64,000 bases of DNA, taken from contig OX438753.1 in the NCBI GenBank assembly GCA_949316235.1, forward strand, positions 20,826,801 through 20,890,800, read 5' to 3'. Below are positions 1 through 10,286 of the stretch, piece after piece. Within the stretch, counting starts at the first letter, position 1. Each line of letters opens with the position of its first letter. The notes beneath the pieces were generated by a model. It ran no database searches, had not been told where the DNA came from, and saw only the letters and a program-made list of their open reading frames with translations. Source of the DNA: Oegoconia quadripuncta (Eukaryota > Arthropoda > Insecta > Lepidoptera > Autostichidae). Position numbers and translations under genes: made by a program.

Positions 1-18
1 TGTTCACATAAATACCAT

Positions 19-158
19 TATCAGAGCATTACACGCATGTCCTGTATCCTATCCTATCCTATCCTATGTATGTATGATATCCTAAGTTTAGGATATCTCT
101 GAAATGTATTGGTTCGCAATGCAATATACGTTACAGGACAGGCGTACATGCTCTGATA
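19..158. repeat. Small foldback element with nested palindrome
   Basis: The outer arms 19-29 and 148-158 are an exact 11-bp inverted repeat (TATCAGAGCAT), and similarity continues inward to about 46 and 131 with a few mismatches. Inside lie a TATCC pentamer run (about 43-66) and a perfect 10-bp-arm palindrome at 76-97 (GATATCCTAA, 2-nt loop). This looks like a short non-autonomous foldback transposon or MITE. No clear target duplication is seen. Confidence 0.5.
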
Positions 159-1035
159 AATAATAAAACAATTGCTCATATAGTCTTGAAGTACTATAAA
201 ACAAAATTTTGATGCAAGTAACTATCACTAGGGATACAAGTACATGTTTTCACCATATTATACAAGAAATAGTATAGTCCATAATAGGGAGATAATGCAC
301 CGTTCATTTACTTAATAGGCACCCATGGATGTACATTTAGCACGTACGTAGGCTATTAAGCAAGCGTATGTTGCCACGAAGGCTATAAAATTTATTAACG
401 TCAAGAGTGCGCTGCCGAGCCAACACTATTTGCTTAAACTTCAGGAAGACGTTTTAAAAACTTTTTACTCTGTTACTTCACTGTTTCAAGTAGTTTAAAT
501 TAAGATATTTTCAAGCGAAATACCTTTGTAGAGTACATTTAATTTGTATAGTTGAAATGAAGCGAAGTTAAATCTTTTTAACACTTTAATTTAATTTAGA
601 GCTGTTGTGAAAGATGTTGATAATAATTGACATAGATACTGTTGTTTATGTAGGTAGAAGAATTTGATTTATACATGGATGGAATCAATGAAATAGGCCA
701 AAAGAAAAACGTACGCGTTTTCATAATATAGATGCGAAAAGGGAAATCCCATCAAAGGCATTTCATGTAAAAAAATTGCCCAAATCTGCACTTTCACCTC
801 AGTCTCCATATAATTCATAGTTATTTTTGATGCTATTTCTAAATATTCTCCTAACATGTAGTAAGTAAAGCCTAGGCAGTTGACAAACGTGACTAACACC
901 AATGACCTATAAGACCTAGCTTAACGACCATTGTCAACTATAGTAGCCGGGACTAATAATAATAAAACTTTTATTATCAGGCAACAAGGACCCATAAATG
1001 CATAGATAGGATTTACAGACTAACTATATAATAAG
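159..1035. other. AT-rich stretch, nothing recognised
   Basis: No repeat family or coding signal is recognised. A 77-codon open frame on the minus strand (669-902) has no familiar motif and reads as chance. Confidence 0.5.
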
Positions 1036-1160
1036 GCATGGAACTCCCGTCCGTCCGTCCGTCCTTCCTGAATCCTTGGAATCTTCAAGAGCAAGGCATC
1101 TACTGAGATCGCGTGCATCATCTTCGGCCACATCGTCACTATCCGTCAGGTAAATTCTGC
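1036..1160 (+). pseudogene. LINE-G ORF2 C-terminal fragment
   Basis: This is related to the NSLPASVF-type LINE C-terminus seen at 46525-46710 and 51895-52170. The stretch reads A-W-N-S, then a CCGT tetramer run (1050-1066) replaces the usual proline-alanine-serine codons. Homology resumes with the asparagine-leucine, arginine-rich tail and the 'CACATCGTCACT' 3' region. It is 5'-truncated, frame-disrupted and dead. Confidence 0.6.
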
Positions 1161-1316
1161 TGAAACGCATATCCAGTAAATCACAAAAAATAATAATTTC
1201 TAAACCAAGGATTCACAGTTCTTTGTGTATCTCTGGTAGTGGTACTCATCAGCATGACTTAATATGTACTTTCTTATATAACATAAACGAGCTGCTGAGT
1301 TAAAAAACCCTGGTGC

Positions 1317-1493
1317 CCTGAGACAAAACGCCTGGTCCAAGACCTGTCGGCGCGACTCATCCAGGCTTCTGGTGACCGCAGAGCGGGCGGCTTCCTAGTT
1401 CAGAGAATAAGTCTCGCTATTCAGCGCGGGAACGCCGCTTACCTGTTGGGCACTATGCCGCCTCGAGGAGATGCGCTAGACGCAATTTTTTAA
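1317..1493 (+). pseudogene. C-terminal fragment of a transposon protein
   Basis: A 58-codon open frame without an ATG runs to a natural TAA at 1491. It contains the segment RISLAIQRGNAAYLLGT preceded by a Gly-Asp-Arg-Arg-Ala-Gly motif. The composition is clearly protein-like and much more GC-rich than its flanks. Upstream, the frame is broken near 1300 by a stop. Downstream are AATAAA-type polyadenylation signals around 1540. It resembles the conserved end of a polyprotein or transposase found in many lepidopteran repeats, but I cannot name the class. It is a relic, not a gene. Confidence 0.5.
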
Positions 1494-1654
1494 CTGTAGA
1501 TTTTGTGTTATAAAAATATTTAGAGTATGTAATTTGTAAATAAAAAATCTAAATGTATCATATAGGTACCATATATTGTACTGATACTTACATAATAATA
1601 AAACTGATTATCGGTTAAAACAAAAAACATAATTGTAAAAAGAATATGTATCTT

Positions 1655-1825
1655 CCCGTGTGTGTTGTAAAAGGTGACTGAAGGGCTTTATACCAATAAA
1701 TTTCTATTGACCTGCACGTTTCACGGCTCATCTCTGTCACGTGTGCATTTCTGTTGTTTCAAGTGTTAAACTTTTGGAACACCCAAATGTTTGTTTGGGA
1801 TGACTCTGACCACACCGTTTGGGAT
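1655..1825 (-). repeat. Repeat-D copy
   Basis: On the minus strand it matches the approximately 230-bp family seen at 3345-3600 and 16248-16495. Shared marks are the opening with GGTCAGAG, the 'AACACCCAAATG' step, 'GAAATGCACACGTGACAG', and an end at the 'CGCCTTTTACGACA'-like motif. The class is unknown, possibly the 3' part of a LINE or SINE. This copy is diverged. Confidence 0.55.
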
Positions 1826-1906
1826 GATTTATGTATGTATATAAATAGGAAGTAACTTCCCCGACCTAATAAGATATAAGTTTAGATTTTCACAGACCGA
1901 GACTTA

Positions 1907-2209
1907 TTTTTTTTTGTGCACAACGGGTTACCACTTGATTTCAATCACACCTGATGTTAAGTGAAGATGGCACATACAGGCAGCGTACTAACCAAGAAAA
2001 ACCCCATCCTATTTGGGGGACTGGCTATCTTATCTCTGACAACCGGAACACAACAACGCTATTACGTTTGGCGGCAGGTTTAGATAAGATGGTGGTAGCT
2101 AGCCAGGCGGACATTTAAAATGCCCTACCACCAAACAAACTACTAAACATGTACCCCGCTTAGGATCAAACCCTATATTGTCTACATTAAGCGGTTTAAG
2201 CGGTTAAAC
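1907..2209 (-). mobile_element. SINE-A copy, nearly full length
   Basis: On the minus strand it reads from a degenerate tRNA-like head (about 2209-2130) through the body (CCGCCTGGCTAGCTACCACC) to the 3' end 'CATCAGGTGTGATTGAAATC' and an A-run (T-run at 1907-1915). The head has lost part of its B box. The copy is old and non-coding. Confidence 0.75.
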
Positions 2210-2512
2210 TCTTTTCTTGAACTCTTTTCTATGTAGCAAAAGTGCAAAGAAATACTCACAACTTAGCTAAGTTTTTTTCTCTCTCTTGAGATTAGTACCT
2301 ACATGGGCAACGCTAACAGTGTTCATGTAATTACTTTATTTTGAAAGAATGAACTAAGCTTCACGTATTCCCGCGGGGGAATAGCGAGCCATCGCTTATA
2401 AATTAAACAAAAATATAAAGCCAAGAGCATACCTCGTCGGTTGTCCTTTTTATGAAACATAAATCGCATTACGAAACGAAGGGAAGAAGCAACGAAAGCT
2501 CTTTCTAATTAT
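2210..2512. other. Spacer, nothing recognised
   Basis: AT-rich DNA between SINE-A and a Helitron-like end. No open frame or repeat match is seen. Confidence 0.4.
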
Positions 2513-2743
2513 CTAACTAATATTGTAAATGTGAAAGTTTGAATGTTTGTTTGTTTGTTTGTTGCTCAATCACGGCGAAACGGATGAACGGATTTGAATG
2601 AAATTTGGTATATAGATAGAACATATGCTGGGTTAAGATATAGAATATTTTTTATCCCGATAAAGTGAGTAGTTCCCGCGGGATATACAAATTTCCGAGA
2701 TACAGTCATTAAATGCAGGCGAAGCCGCGGGCGGAAAGCTAGT
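2513..2743 (+). mobile_element. Helitron-like repeat E, good copy
   Basis: It begins with 'CTAACTAATATTGTAAATG', has a GTTT tetramer run (2543-2563), then the family-wide block with 'CACGGCGAAACGGATGAACG' and 'TTTTTATCCCGATAAAGTGA'. It ends with a GC-rich CCGCGGGCGGAAAGCTAG followed by T. The CTAG end preceded by a CG-rich short palindrome fits the CTRR terminus of Helitrons, and such ends are very common in Lepidoptera. Helitron assignment is inference. Copies in this window include 4700, 10560, 27852, 32494, 37509, 43359, 49986, 54635 and 55930. Confidence 0.6.
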
Positions 2744-2773
2744 ATAATATAAGGTGATTGACGCAAACAACAA

Positions 2774-2888
2774 ATGCATCTGTGACCCTTTTGGCATTGC
2801 GGGTGTCCATGGGCGGCGGTGATTGCTTTACATCAGGTGACCCGCATGCACGTTTGCCGCCCTCTCATATTAAAAAAAAAAAAAAAAA
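2774..2888 (+). repeat. LINE 3' tail (CATCAGGTGACCCGCATG type)
   Basis: It matches 30013-30135: 'GCATCTGTGACCCTTTTGG', 'GGTGTCCATGGGCGG', 'GTTTGCCGCCCTCTCAT', then an A-run (2873-2888). The form is that of a 5'-truncated retrotransposon 3' end with a poly(A) tail. The family cannot be assigned. Confidence 0.6.
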
Positions 2889-2969
2889 CAATTGCAATCA
2901 ATTTTCCAAAGAAACAACTTTTCTTAAATTATTTTTTATAAATTTTATGAACTATATCTCTCAATCATA

Positions 2970-3090
2970 TAATGTCAAAGTTAAAACTGCCTTATTTTGT
3001 AGGTACACATAGTACACTTAAATTTTACATTTTTTTAAGCTACTGCTTGTTCAAAATGCAATTTTCACCACCCGAAAAGAACAAAACAAA
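2970..3090 (-). repeat. LINE 3' tail (TGACTTTGAC type)
   Basis: The reverse complement matches 34555-34675: 'TGCATTTTGAACAAG', 'GCTTAAAAAAATGTAAAATT', 'AAGTGTACT', then the TGACTTTGA-like tail. A 5'-truncated non-LTR retrotransposon end. Confidence 0.65.
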
Positions 3091-3344
3091 ACAAGAAACT
3101 CGATGGGTTTTTTTTTTAAAAAACAGGTTTTTATATTACGAAAAGTTATTTATATTTCATTATTATTGTGACATAGCCTGACATGCGAACGATCTGATTA
3201 TGTCCAGGGATGATTGTCAAAAAAATAGTAAGTTTGTTAATTACTTAACATCAGGTATAAATTATTGGCTTAGGCTTTATCTTTACAGATAAAGCCCAAG
3301 ATGAAAGCGTGGTGTGACCACTTATTGATTGATAATTCCAATAT

Positions 3345-3600
3345 AACAATAGTACATACATACATAACGTCACTATCTTTATCCCAATTGGCGTGGTCAG
3401 AGTTATCCCAAACAGCGTTTGGGTTTCCAAACATTAAAAGTTTAATATTTGAAACAACATCCTCGGCTCGAAATATACTATGATGTATACGTGACCGGTG
3501 TGAGCCTACTGTCGTTGAAACGTGCAAGTCTGGTATTTTTTGGTAGGAAGTCCCTTAGTCGCCTTTTACGAAACCTACGGGAAGAGGAAACCACACGGCA
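3345..3600 (+). repeat. Repeat-D copy, nearly full length
   Basis: It runs from 'ACATACATAACGTCACTATC' through 'GGCGTGGTCAGAGTTATCCC' and 'GAAACGTGCAAGTCTG' to 'CCTTAGTCGCCTTTTACGAA' and 'GGGAAGAGG'. Seven or more copies occur here on both strands (1655, 10965, 16248, 22005, 31490, 57148, 58120). Overlapping short open frames on both strands carry no conserved protein. Confidence 0.6.
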
Positions 3601-3627
3601 CAATAACAATAATAGTAAGTAAAAGTA

Positions 3628-3879
3628 TAAATATTTGTTTATCCACAGACATACACACAGCGCCATCTAGTTCCACAGTAAGCAACTATAGGCTTGTGTT
3701 ATGGATACCAGATGGTTGATATATTTTTTTTGTAAATAAATACTTATTACAAATGAAAACATCCATAACTCGGGTACAAATGTCCGTATTCATCACACAA
3801 ACATATGCCCCTAGCGGGATTCGGACAAGCAACCTTTTGGTATAGTGGCCAGAGTTGCTAACCACTACACCAAGCAGGT
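3628..3879 (-). mobile_element. SINE-B copy
   Basis: Minus-strand tRNA-derived SINE. The A-box region is 'GGTGTAGTGGTTAGCAACTC', the B-box region is a mutated 'TCCGAATCCCGCTAGGGGC', and then comes the body 'TGTGTGATGAATACGGACAT', 'CATCTGGTATCC', and the end 'GGCGCTGTGTGTATGTCT'. The other copies end in ATTT repeats. It also accounts for the 3'-terminal half of an unbroken frame at 3686-4069, whose upstream half is LINE DNA. Confidence 0.8.
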
Positions 3880-3966
3880 TTGTCCAAATATTGGATAAAA
3901 TCTTAATGATTTGAGTTGGAACTGGAAAGAACTTATGAACCTCATTGTATCTACATACATACATAA

Positions 3967-4400
3967 TGTCACGCCTGTTTCCCGTAGGGGTAGGCAGAGA
4001 CCATAGACTTCCACTTGCTACGATCCTGACACACCTCTCTGCTTCCTTCACTCTCATAAGGTTGTTCATACATGCTCGTCGGTTTAGGGTACTCTTGACT
4101 TAGCCTTTCTTTAAGACGTCCCCGATTTGATCATGGTACGTTCGCCGTGGTCTTCCCCTACCAACATTACCATCCACATTCGCTTTGTACCTATATCTCT
4201 CTCGTAAGTCTTCTTTCATTCATCCTCCCCACCTGTCCAAACCATCTCAGCATACCTTTTTCAATCTTTGTCACTACGTCTTCATTCACACTGCTTAACT
4301 CCCTAATTACACTATTCCTGATTCTATCTTTCAAAGTCACATCATTAATACTTCTCAATGATCTCATTTCCACTGCATTTATTCTACTTTCATTCTTCTT
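3967..4400 (-). pseudogene. LINE reverse-transcriptase ORF, C-terminal relic
   Basis: Read on the minus strand, two frames together give the end of a LINE ORF2. The first (4373-4191 and upstream to about 4400) contains MRSLRSINDVTLKDRIRN and [17 protein letters not shown]. After frame loss near 4190, the second (4069-3960) reads MNNLMRVKEAERCVRI and then ends in a proline-threonine-glycine-asparagine-arginine tail. This order (VTLKDRIRN, LRWFGHVERM-like, then the C-terminal arginine-cysteine box) is typical of insect LINEs of RTE-like or jockey-like type. The exact clade is uncertain. Frameshifts and stops show that it is dead. Related pieces lie at 7948-8208 and 61700-62352. Confidence 0.7.
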
Positions 4401-4699
4401 ATTTCTGTATCTACATCCATGTAATAATTACAGAATACAACTTCTGGTGACTTAAACCTCAACTACAGGTCCCAGAAGTTGTCCTTAAACATAAATTGCA
4501 TTAACCAACGACTAGACGTTCGTTGCAGAGTAAGGATGCGTTCATAAATACTTGTGTCTAATAAATCCAAGGCGGAAGAGACGTTAAGGTGTACGTGACT
4601 GCCGGGAGAGGAATTTAAACCGGAAATAAGAAGTTAAAGATATCATGGAGCTCAAATTGTAGCGTTTACGTAAAGAGTGACATAACTAATCTAACTAGT

Positions 4700-5047
4700 C
4701 TAACTAATGTGATAAATACTTTGAATGTTTGTTTGTTTATTTGTTACTCAATCACGATGAAACGGATGAACGGATTTGGATGAAATTTGGTATACAGGTA
4801 GAACATACCCTGAATTAAGACATAGGATATTTTTTATCCCGGTAAAGTGAGGAGTTCCCGTAGAATGGACAATTAAACTAATATAGTAAATGAGAAATTT
4901 TGGATCTTTATTGTTTGCTCAATTACGACGAATGAAACGAATGAACGGATTTGGATGAAATTTGGTATATAGGCAGAACATACCTGGATTAAGACATAGG
5001 ATATGTTTTATCCCGATAGAGTGTGGAGTTCCCGTGGGATAAACTAA
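4700..5047 (+). repeat. Two tandem Helitron-like repeat E copies
   Basis: Two partial copies of the same family follow head to tail, 4700-4875 and 4876-5047. Each has the 'GAACGGATTTGGATGAAATT' block and a 'TTATCCCG' step. Both lack the terminal CCGCGGGCGG/CTAG end. The arrangement suggests a local duplication or insertion of one copy beside another. Confidence 0.6.
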
Positions 5048-6011
5048 CTAAACATATCGGCAATAAAGTTTTTTTTTAGAAATCCCTATTTTTAATTTAC
5101 TAAAATATAAATACTTTTGTTAAACCTGTTAACTTATTGATTGATAAAAAAACTAAGCATGTTATAGTTAGACATGCATGGGTTTTAGCTGGAATTTTCG
5201 TCAATTGTTAACCGTTTTAATGATTGTTTTTTGTTTGATAGAGTATATTACCAGGGTGGTCTCATATAAATTAGGTTAAGATCTGATGATGTACTCCGGA
5301 GATAGGGAGTGGAATCTTACTGAAGTCGGTTGTTTGATCAATTATTGGCGATTCGATTAAGTATTTTACTGTGGTCTTGGCAAATAAACATTATTAATAT
5401 TATTAAACTAAAATATTTATTGTTTAAAGGTACTTCTATATATTATTCTTATCACGATAAATAACTCCGCGGCTTTGTTATATATAACTTGGTCAATATT
5501 GCCATCGATGACTTGTGATTGGTTGGTTCATTCCTCGCTCAGCAATTTGACGTTTAATTATTGGTCAATGTTATCGACGACTATAATAGCGATCAAGTTA
5601 TTAATTATTTATTTGGCAGATATGGTTTGTTTCTGATGGAGTAACATTTTATATAGTTATACACATATAAAAACGATCGAATTGAGGAAGGTTCGCCTTT
5701 TTGAAGTCGGTTAAAAAATAAGACTCTTAGCTATCCCTCAACTCACTTGGGTAAGTCTAAATTTACATACACAATGATGAATAAACGTAAAATATATATG
5801 TACCGAATGTACTTAGGCTAACAACGCCTCAGGAAATTATTATCTTCATCCACCGAGTATATGCTGGTGCTTACTTTAGAACATAGTATACTCGAGATTC
5901 GACGATCCTAATGGCGAATAGAAAATTAAAAACCATGAAATCGGAAAACTTATATTTTTTTATTATGATGATGATGACGATGTGGTCAAAGATGAAAAAT
6001 GGGATCCCAGT
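5048..6011. other. AT-rich stretch with GAAGTCGGTT repeat ends
   Basis: No gene. The motif TTTTTGAAGTCGGTTAAAAA occurs at about 5696-5716 and GAAGTCGGTTG at 5321. These are ends of the same family as 6400-6762. A short GAT trinucleotide run lies at about 5967-5980. The rest is unassigned. Confidence 0.4.
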
Positions 6012-6110
6012 AATCACCCTAATTTTGATGATTCCAAGGTTGTAGGATTCAGGAAAATCTGACGCCGGAAGAGAGTTTCATGCCTTGGCTATTTGCATTA
6101 TGAATTGAAG
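6012..6110 (-). pseudogene. LINE-G ORF2 C-terminal fragment
   Basis: The reverse complement carries the LINE-G segment: an ATAATGCAAATAGCCAAGGC stretch, then the asparagine-serine-leucine-proline-alanine-serine codons, then 'CCTGAATCCTACAACCTTGG'. It ends within the ORF and lacks the 3' UTR. Confidence 0.6.
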
Positions 6111-6399
6111 CGAATGTAAATACGGGTGGATTCCCTCCAGATGCCTAGTAGTCCGAAAATGGAAAGGCTATGGTGGAATAAGATTATGTAATTCCAAAGC
6201 ACGCTCACCAAAATTCATCCTCTATAAGACTGAGAGACATGCGCGACCTTGATAAATTACATGTCGATTGCTATACGTAAGTTGTCGGGCGACAATTGTC
6301 ACTTGCGGAGGTTGGATTGATAGTCGCAGATTTTTAGACTCTATCGATGATATCACGGCTTCCAAAACTCAAGTTCGAAAAAATAAACACATTTCAACA

Positions 6400-6762
6400 C
6401 AAAAAAAAACCGACTTCACTTAATCAGCCCCTACAAAGGAAATATAATTTTATTGAAACGCTCCTATCTCTTAATCAGTTATTTTCTATGTCCATTGCTG
6501 TAATTATTATTATTTCTAGTATAGGACAAAATATCTTGCGAAGTCAAACCCAACCTGCATTTAGTTTCACCGTGCAAAAACTGCACATTCATCTAAATAT
6601 ACTGCTGTGTTTAATGATTACCAAAAAACTACTGAACCGAATACAATGAAATTGCAATTGGACTAACTAGACGATATCCTCTTTCATTTACAAAAAGAAT
6701 TAGGCGAAACTAGCACCAAATTTCGGAGATATCGGTCTGCTTTTTGAAGTCGATTAAAAATT
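6400..6762. repeat. MITE-like element with CGACTTCA inverted ends
   Basis: The left end AAAAAACCGACTTCA (about 6403-6417) and right end TGAAGTCGATTAAAAA (about 6743-6758) are imperfect inverted repeats. Single ends of the same type occur at 5696, 24796 and 26486. The interior holds a 100-codon open frame (6347-6649) with no recognisable motif. The class is unassigned. Confidence 0.4.
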
Positions 6763-7267
6763 TACATACTCATTTAGATTTAGCGTTTATTTGATTCGTG
6801 ACGGCGAACGTCATCGAACAAACGATTTTCAAAGCTATGAAATTTCTAACGTTTAAGATTACTAACGATACGTACGTACGTACAAAAGAGATTACTCTAC
6901 CATTCACTTTTATCTGCTTTAGAATTTCATCTGTATTTTTTGCATATACTTCAAGGAGTAGCTTGGAAGTATACTCTATTCTTACTTTGAATAAATAATA
7001 TGCGTAAAAGCTCCGAAACTGCGCTAATATTTTATCTTGCTCAAAGCATCCACTTCACTGGTGCTGCAAGTTAAGCTATCTCCGTAATGATTTTATCACT
7101 TAACAAGATATGCCAATAGATACACTTCTCACTATCATGATCCTACTTTTGACATTTCTATTTGAGTACCTATCGACTTTATTTCTAAAGTTTTTTTTAA
7201 ATTCTTTCAATGACGTTTATTACATGGAGATTTCTTCGTCATCTTTAATAGGACGTTCACTGCTGAA
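6763..7267. other. Stretch with nothing recognised
   Basis: AT-rich, with a short CGTA run (6870-6882) and two open frames of 66-70 codons on the plus strand that carry no motif. No repeat match within the window was found. Confidence 0.4.
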
Positions 7268-7665
7268 CTTAGACTTAAAGCGTGACCGGTTGGAATCGGC
7301 CTGCATCCAGGACTTCCTGTGATCTTTAGCACCACTACAACAGCTATAAGTTCTTTGAGCTATGTACTACTTACTGCCATTTCAACTTACTGATTTGCTC
7401 GCTATGTCGGTGACTTTCGAGTTACGTGATTTCTTTGGAACATTGTATTTGATAACTCTCTACAGCATCTGAATAACTTGAAAATTAACAGGTCATACTC
7501 ATTTTCAAAAAAAATATTTCGTAAATTACAAAATTAACATTTTAAAACGTCGTCACATACAATCATTACTCAATCACAAGGCAAACTCCCCTTCGTTCTT
7601 CTAATTTCTGATTGCATCTCGTAGTGTAGGTAATACCAAGCATCGCCCTCAATATGAGATTTCCT
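7268..7665 (-). pseudogene. LINE ORF relic (RAMLGI / AGHIARR type)
   Basis: The reverse complement contains a heavily decayed ORF2 end. 7590-7660 gives an Arg-Ala-Met-Leu-Gly-Ile-Thr box followed by a degraded Arg-Asn-Gln segment. 7268-7455 matches the antisense block with 'GACCGGTTGGAATCGGCC' and 'CCTGCATCCAGGACTTCCTG' shared with 38735-39035 and 55030-55125. In insect LINEs this order precedes a Trp-Arg-Pro and Gly-Arg-Pro rich tail. No frame is intact. Confidence 0.5.
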
Positions 7666-7947
7666 AGTAAGTATAAAAGCCTCGCTCTTCTATAGAAAAT
7701 CTGAACAAGTCATTTATTAACTAGAAATTGATCGCACAGTTTACTCGAATTTCTTTCGTAAGTATGTAGGCAAATATTTCGCGTAGCTTACCATGGAAGG
7801 ATTTGCCTTAATCTCTACGCCGATAACCTTATGCTGAGTCTGTCATCGTGAACAAATTCTGTACTTAAATAATGTAAAACATTGAGAAAACATAAATCGT
7901 CAAAAGTTTAAATCTTATAAACGACTCGTTAACATAATTACATTCGT
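7666..7947. other. Spacer, nothing recognised
   Basis: No repeat match or convincing open frame. Confidence 0.35.
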
Positions 7948-8208
7948 AATGTCACGCCTGTTTCTCGTCGGTGTAGGCAGAGACCACAGACTTCCACTTG
8001 CTACGATCCTGCCTGACACATATCATTTGCTTCATTCACTCTCATAAGGTTGTTCATACATGCTCGTCGGTTTAGGGTACTCTGGACTTGGCCTTTCTTT
8101 AAGATGCCCCCGATTTGATCATGGTACGTTCGCCGTGATCTTCCCCTACCATTTACCATCCACATTCACTTCGTATATTTCTTTAGTAAGTCTTATTTCA
8201 TCACCAAT
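7948..8208 (-). pseudogene. LINE ORF C-terminal relic, cut by the next element
   Basis: About 260 bp are close to 3967-4225 on the same strand: GTCACGCCTGTTTC, 'CCACTTGCTACGATCCTG', 'TACATGCTCGTCGGTTTAGG', 'GATCATGGTACGTTCGCCG'. The LINE similarity stops where the 2.35-kb unit begins at about 8215, so the unit probably inserted into or recombined with this older LINE. Confidence 0.65.
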
Positions 8209-8420
8209 CTTATTCAATGGTGTCATGGAGCACCTGGTTTTATACCCCTGTGTACCCTTCAACGGCCAAGTCACACAACATTAACTATAATAATAAAGAA
8301 ATCGCAGTAAGGAACCTTACACTTGGCACGACTTTGTATAGATTTCATTACTTTTTAGAGATAATCAAGCAGCTCCATCGAGACTTGGCTAGTTTTTTAC
8401 AGAATGTTTTTGGTGGGATT

Positions 8421-8615
8421 TCACTTCTTTTTGTAGAAACGTGGGCATATTATATATATGCCCACGTTTCTACAAATATACTTGATACTGAAAGTTGAGT
8501 CATTTCTACCATACACCAAGAAAGATATTGAATGGAAGAGACAAGACCCGTCTTTGGGCATACCAACTACTTGATAGCCACTAAGTTCATCGTCGTCTTT
8601 TAATATTATCGACAT
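8421..8615 (-). pseudogene. OTU-like cysteine protease fragment, copy 1
   Basis: 64 codons. Residues 14-36 (YQVVGMPKDGSC followed by LFHSISFLVYG) match the N-terminal catalytic block of OTU-family cysteine proteases, with the D-G-x-C core at Asp22 and Cys25. OTU domains occur in host deubiquitinases and in the proteins of some Helitron/Helentron transposons. The usual domain is well over 100 residues and ends with a catalytic His. Here similarity stops at about residue 46, where the frame enters a perfect hairpin whose translation gives the remaining residues. The His half is absent, so the product cannot be an active protease. Copy 2 (19317-19511) differs by only a few residues. Confidence 0.6.
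8430..8476. repeat. Perfect 21-bp-arm hairpin, copy 1
   Basis: The left arm is 8430-8450 and the right arm 8456-8476, perfectly complementary with a 5-nt TATAT loop. The core is GAAACGTGGGCATAT. It forms the abrupt 3' end of the OTU-like fragment. The same structure is kept at 19326-19372. Confidence 0.9.
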
Positions 8616-9498
8616 TTTTTACGATAATTATTATCTTGCGAAATTAAACACAATTAAACTCAACGACAACAAATATATATGGACAACAAATCAGAAATAC
8701 CGATAATATTTAGGCTAAAACCTACTTATATCTTTAAGACTTCTTTTGTCTTAATAAAAAAAACTTAAAGAAAATATTACTCTGCCTACTCAATCTATAC
8801 AAACTATAAGCAAAACGTTAACTCTTAATTATTAGACAAGGGTCAATATAATTAATTATCAATGAACTTTCAACCAAAGGTACTACCTACCTAGTACTGA
8901 AATACAGCTAAATTAATGATATTTTTAAACGAAACGAAGTAATATCTAACTAAATAAACTAAACTAAACTAGAATACTAGAAAAGTACTTATAAACACGA
9001 ACGCGATTCGAAGTACTGCCTAACTGTAAATTAAACCTAGAAAACTAAAAGTAGGTAGTAAATAATTAACAATTAAATAAAGTATTCAATTGAAACTTCT
9101 TTTAATTCTGATAATTAAGTAATAATCAGTAATCCGTCACTAACCATATAATTCCTAACCTGTTTAAATCTTTGAATTAATATAATAACAACCTGCCAAT
9201 TAACTTTAGCAAACCTCACGAAATAATCAGCGAAATCAACGAAATGCAAATAATCCCTCCTAATCCCTAGCAAACATTTTCAAGCGCAATAGAAGAATGT
9301 CGTAAACGACTGTAACGCGGCCGGTTGCCACTTTGCCATATAAGGTTATCGGAAAAACAAAACGTAAGCGCGTTTTAAAATACAGTCAACGCCATCTAGC
9401 GACGCGTGCGGGTATCACCGCCACTCTTAGCCAATGCATTATATTTTGACCAAATTTTCGTTTGTTTATTTTGTGTAATGTTCGAGTAGAATAAAATT

Positions 9499-10040
9499 AA
9501 TCGTTTGACTATTTCTTCTTGTAAACTTGTAATAAGTATAAGTATAAGTTTATACGCCAGTCTAGTCTTATCCAGAGTTTTCCTTTAATTTTATTTATAT
9601 TCGTATTAAAAGCAGAAGGGGAGGCATTCGCCCAGCAGTGGGACGCTATAGGCTAGATTAAATTAGAAGATGTGTCCCACTATGCTGGACAGTCGATTTT
9701 TTTATGTACCAATAGTAGAAGCTGAGGGTTCTTCGTCAGATATAAAGTTAATCGTTCGACTATTTCTTCTTGTAAACTTGTAAGTATAAGTATAAAAGCC
9801 AGTGTAGTCTTATCCTGAGTTTTCCTTTAATTTTATTTATATGCGTATTATAAGCAGAAGGGGAAGCATGCGCCTAGCAGTGGGATGCTATAGGCTAGAT
9901 TAAATTAGAAGATGTGTCCCACTACGCTGGATTTTTGCAATGACAGTCGATTTTTCTATGTACCAATAGTAGAAGGGGGCATTACCATATCTCTAATACA
10001 GCTGAGACCAGCTGAGGGTTCTTCATCAGATACTTCAGAC
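9499..10040. repeat. Degenerate internal tandem pair
   Basis: Two units (9499-9749 and 9750-about 10040) share TATTTCTTCTTGTAAACTTG, 'GAGTTTTCCTTTAATTTTAT', AGCAGTGGGA(C/T)GCTATAGGC and 'TATGTACCAATAGTAGAAG'. The first unit of this copy has lost the segment GGGGGCATTACCATATCTC that copy 2 retains. It falls within the open frames at 9912-10094 (plus) and 9956-10222 (minus), neither of which has a recognised domain. Confidence 0.7.
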
Positions 10041-10286
10041 CTTCGATTTTTGACATCAAATGAAGCGGCCCACCAAGTTGAATATTTTTTGTAAAGGCGG
10101 TATATGTCGATCTCTAATAGTTTGGTTGGGCTCTTGTGTTTCCTAATCAGGGTCACCAGGTACTCCAGATCTTCGATTATCCTAGTTTTTATAGTTTTCC
10201 CTTTATGTGGCCATTGAACCATAACTCTGTACCAAATTTCAGCTCTCTGAGTTTATGGGAAGTACTAGTTCTATTTTGATGATCAT

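Noticed and set aside
3686..4069. 127-codon frame as a gene
   Set aside because: It joins the antisense end of a LINE ORF to SINE-B sequence.
9912..10222. 60- and 88-codon frames conserved between the two unit copies as proteins
   Set aside because: They overlap on opposite strands, lie in the tandem pair, and their conservation is explained by recent duplication of the whole unit.
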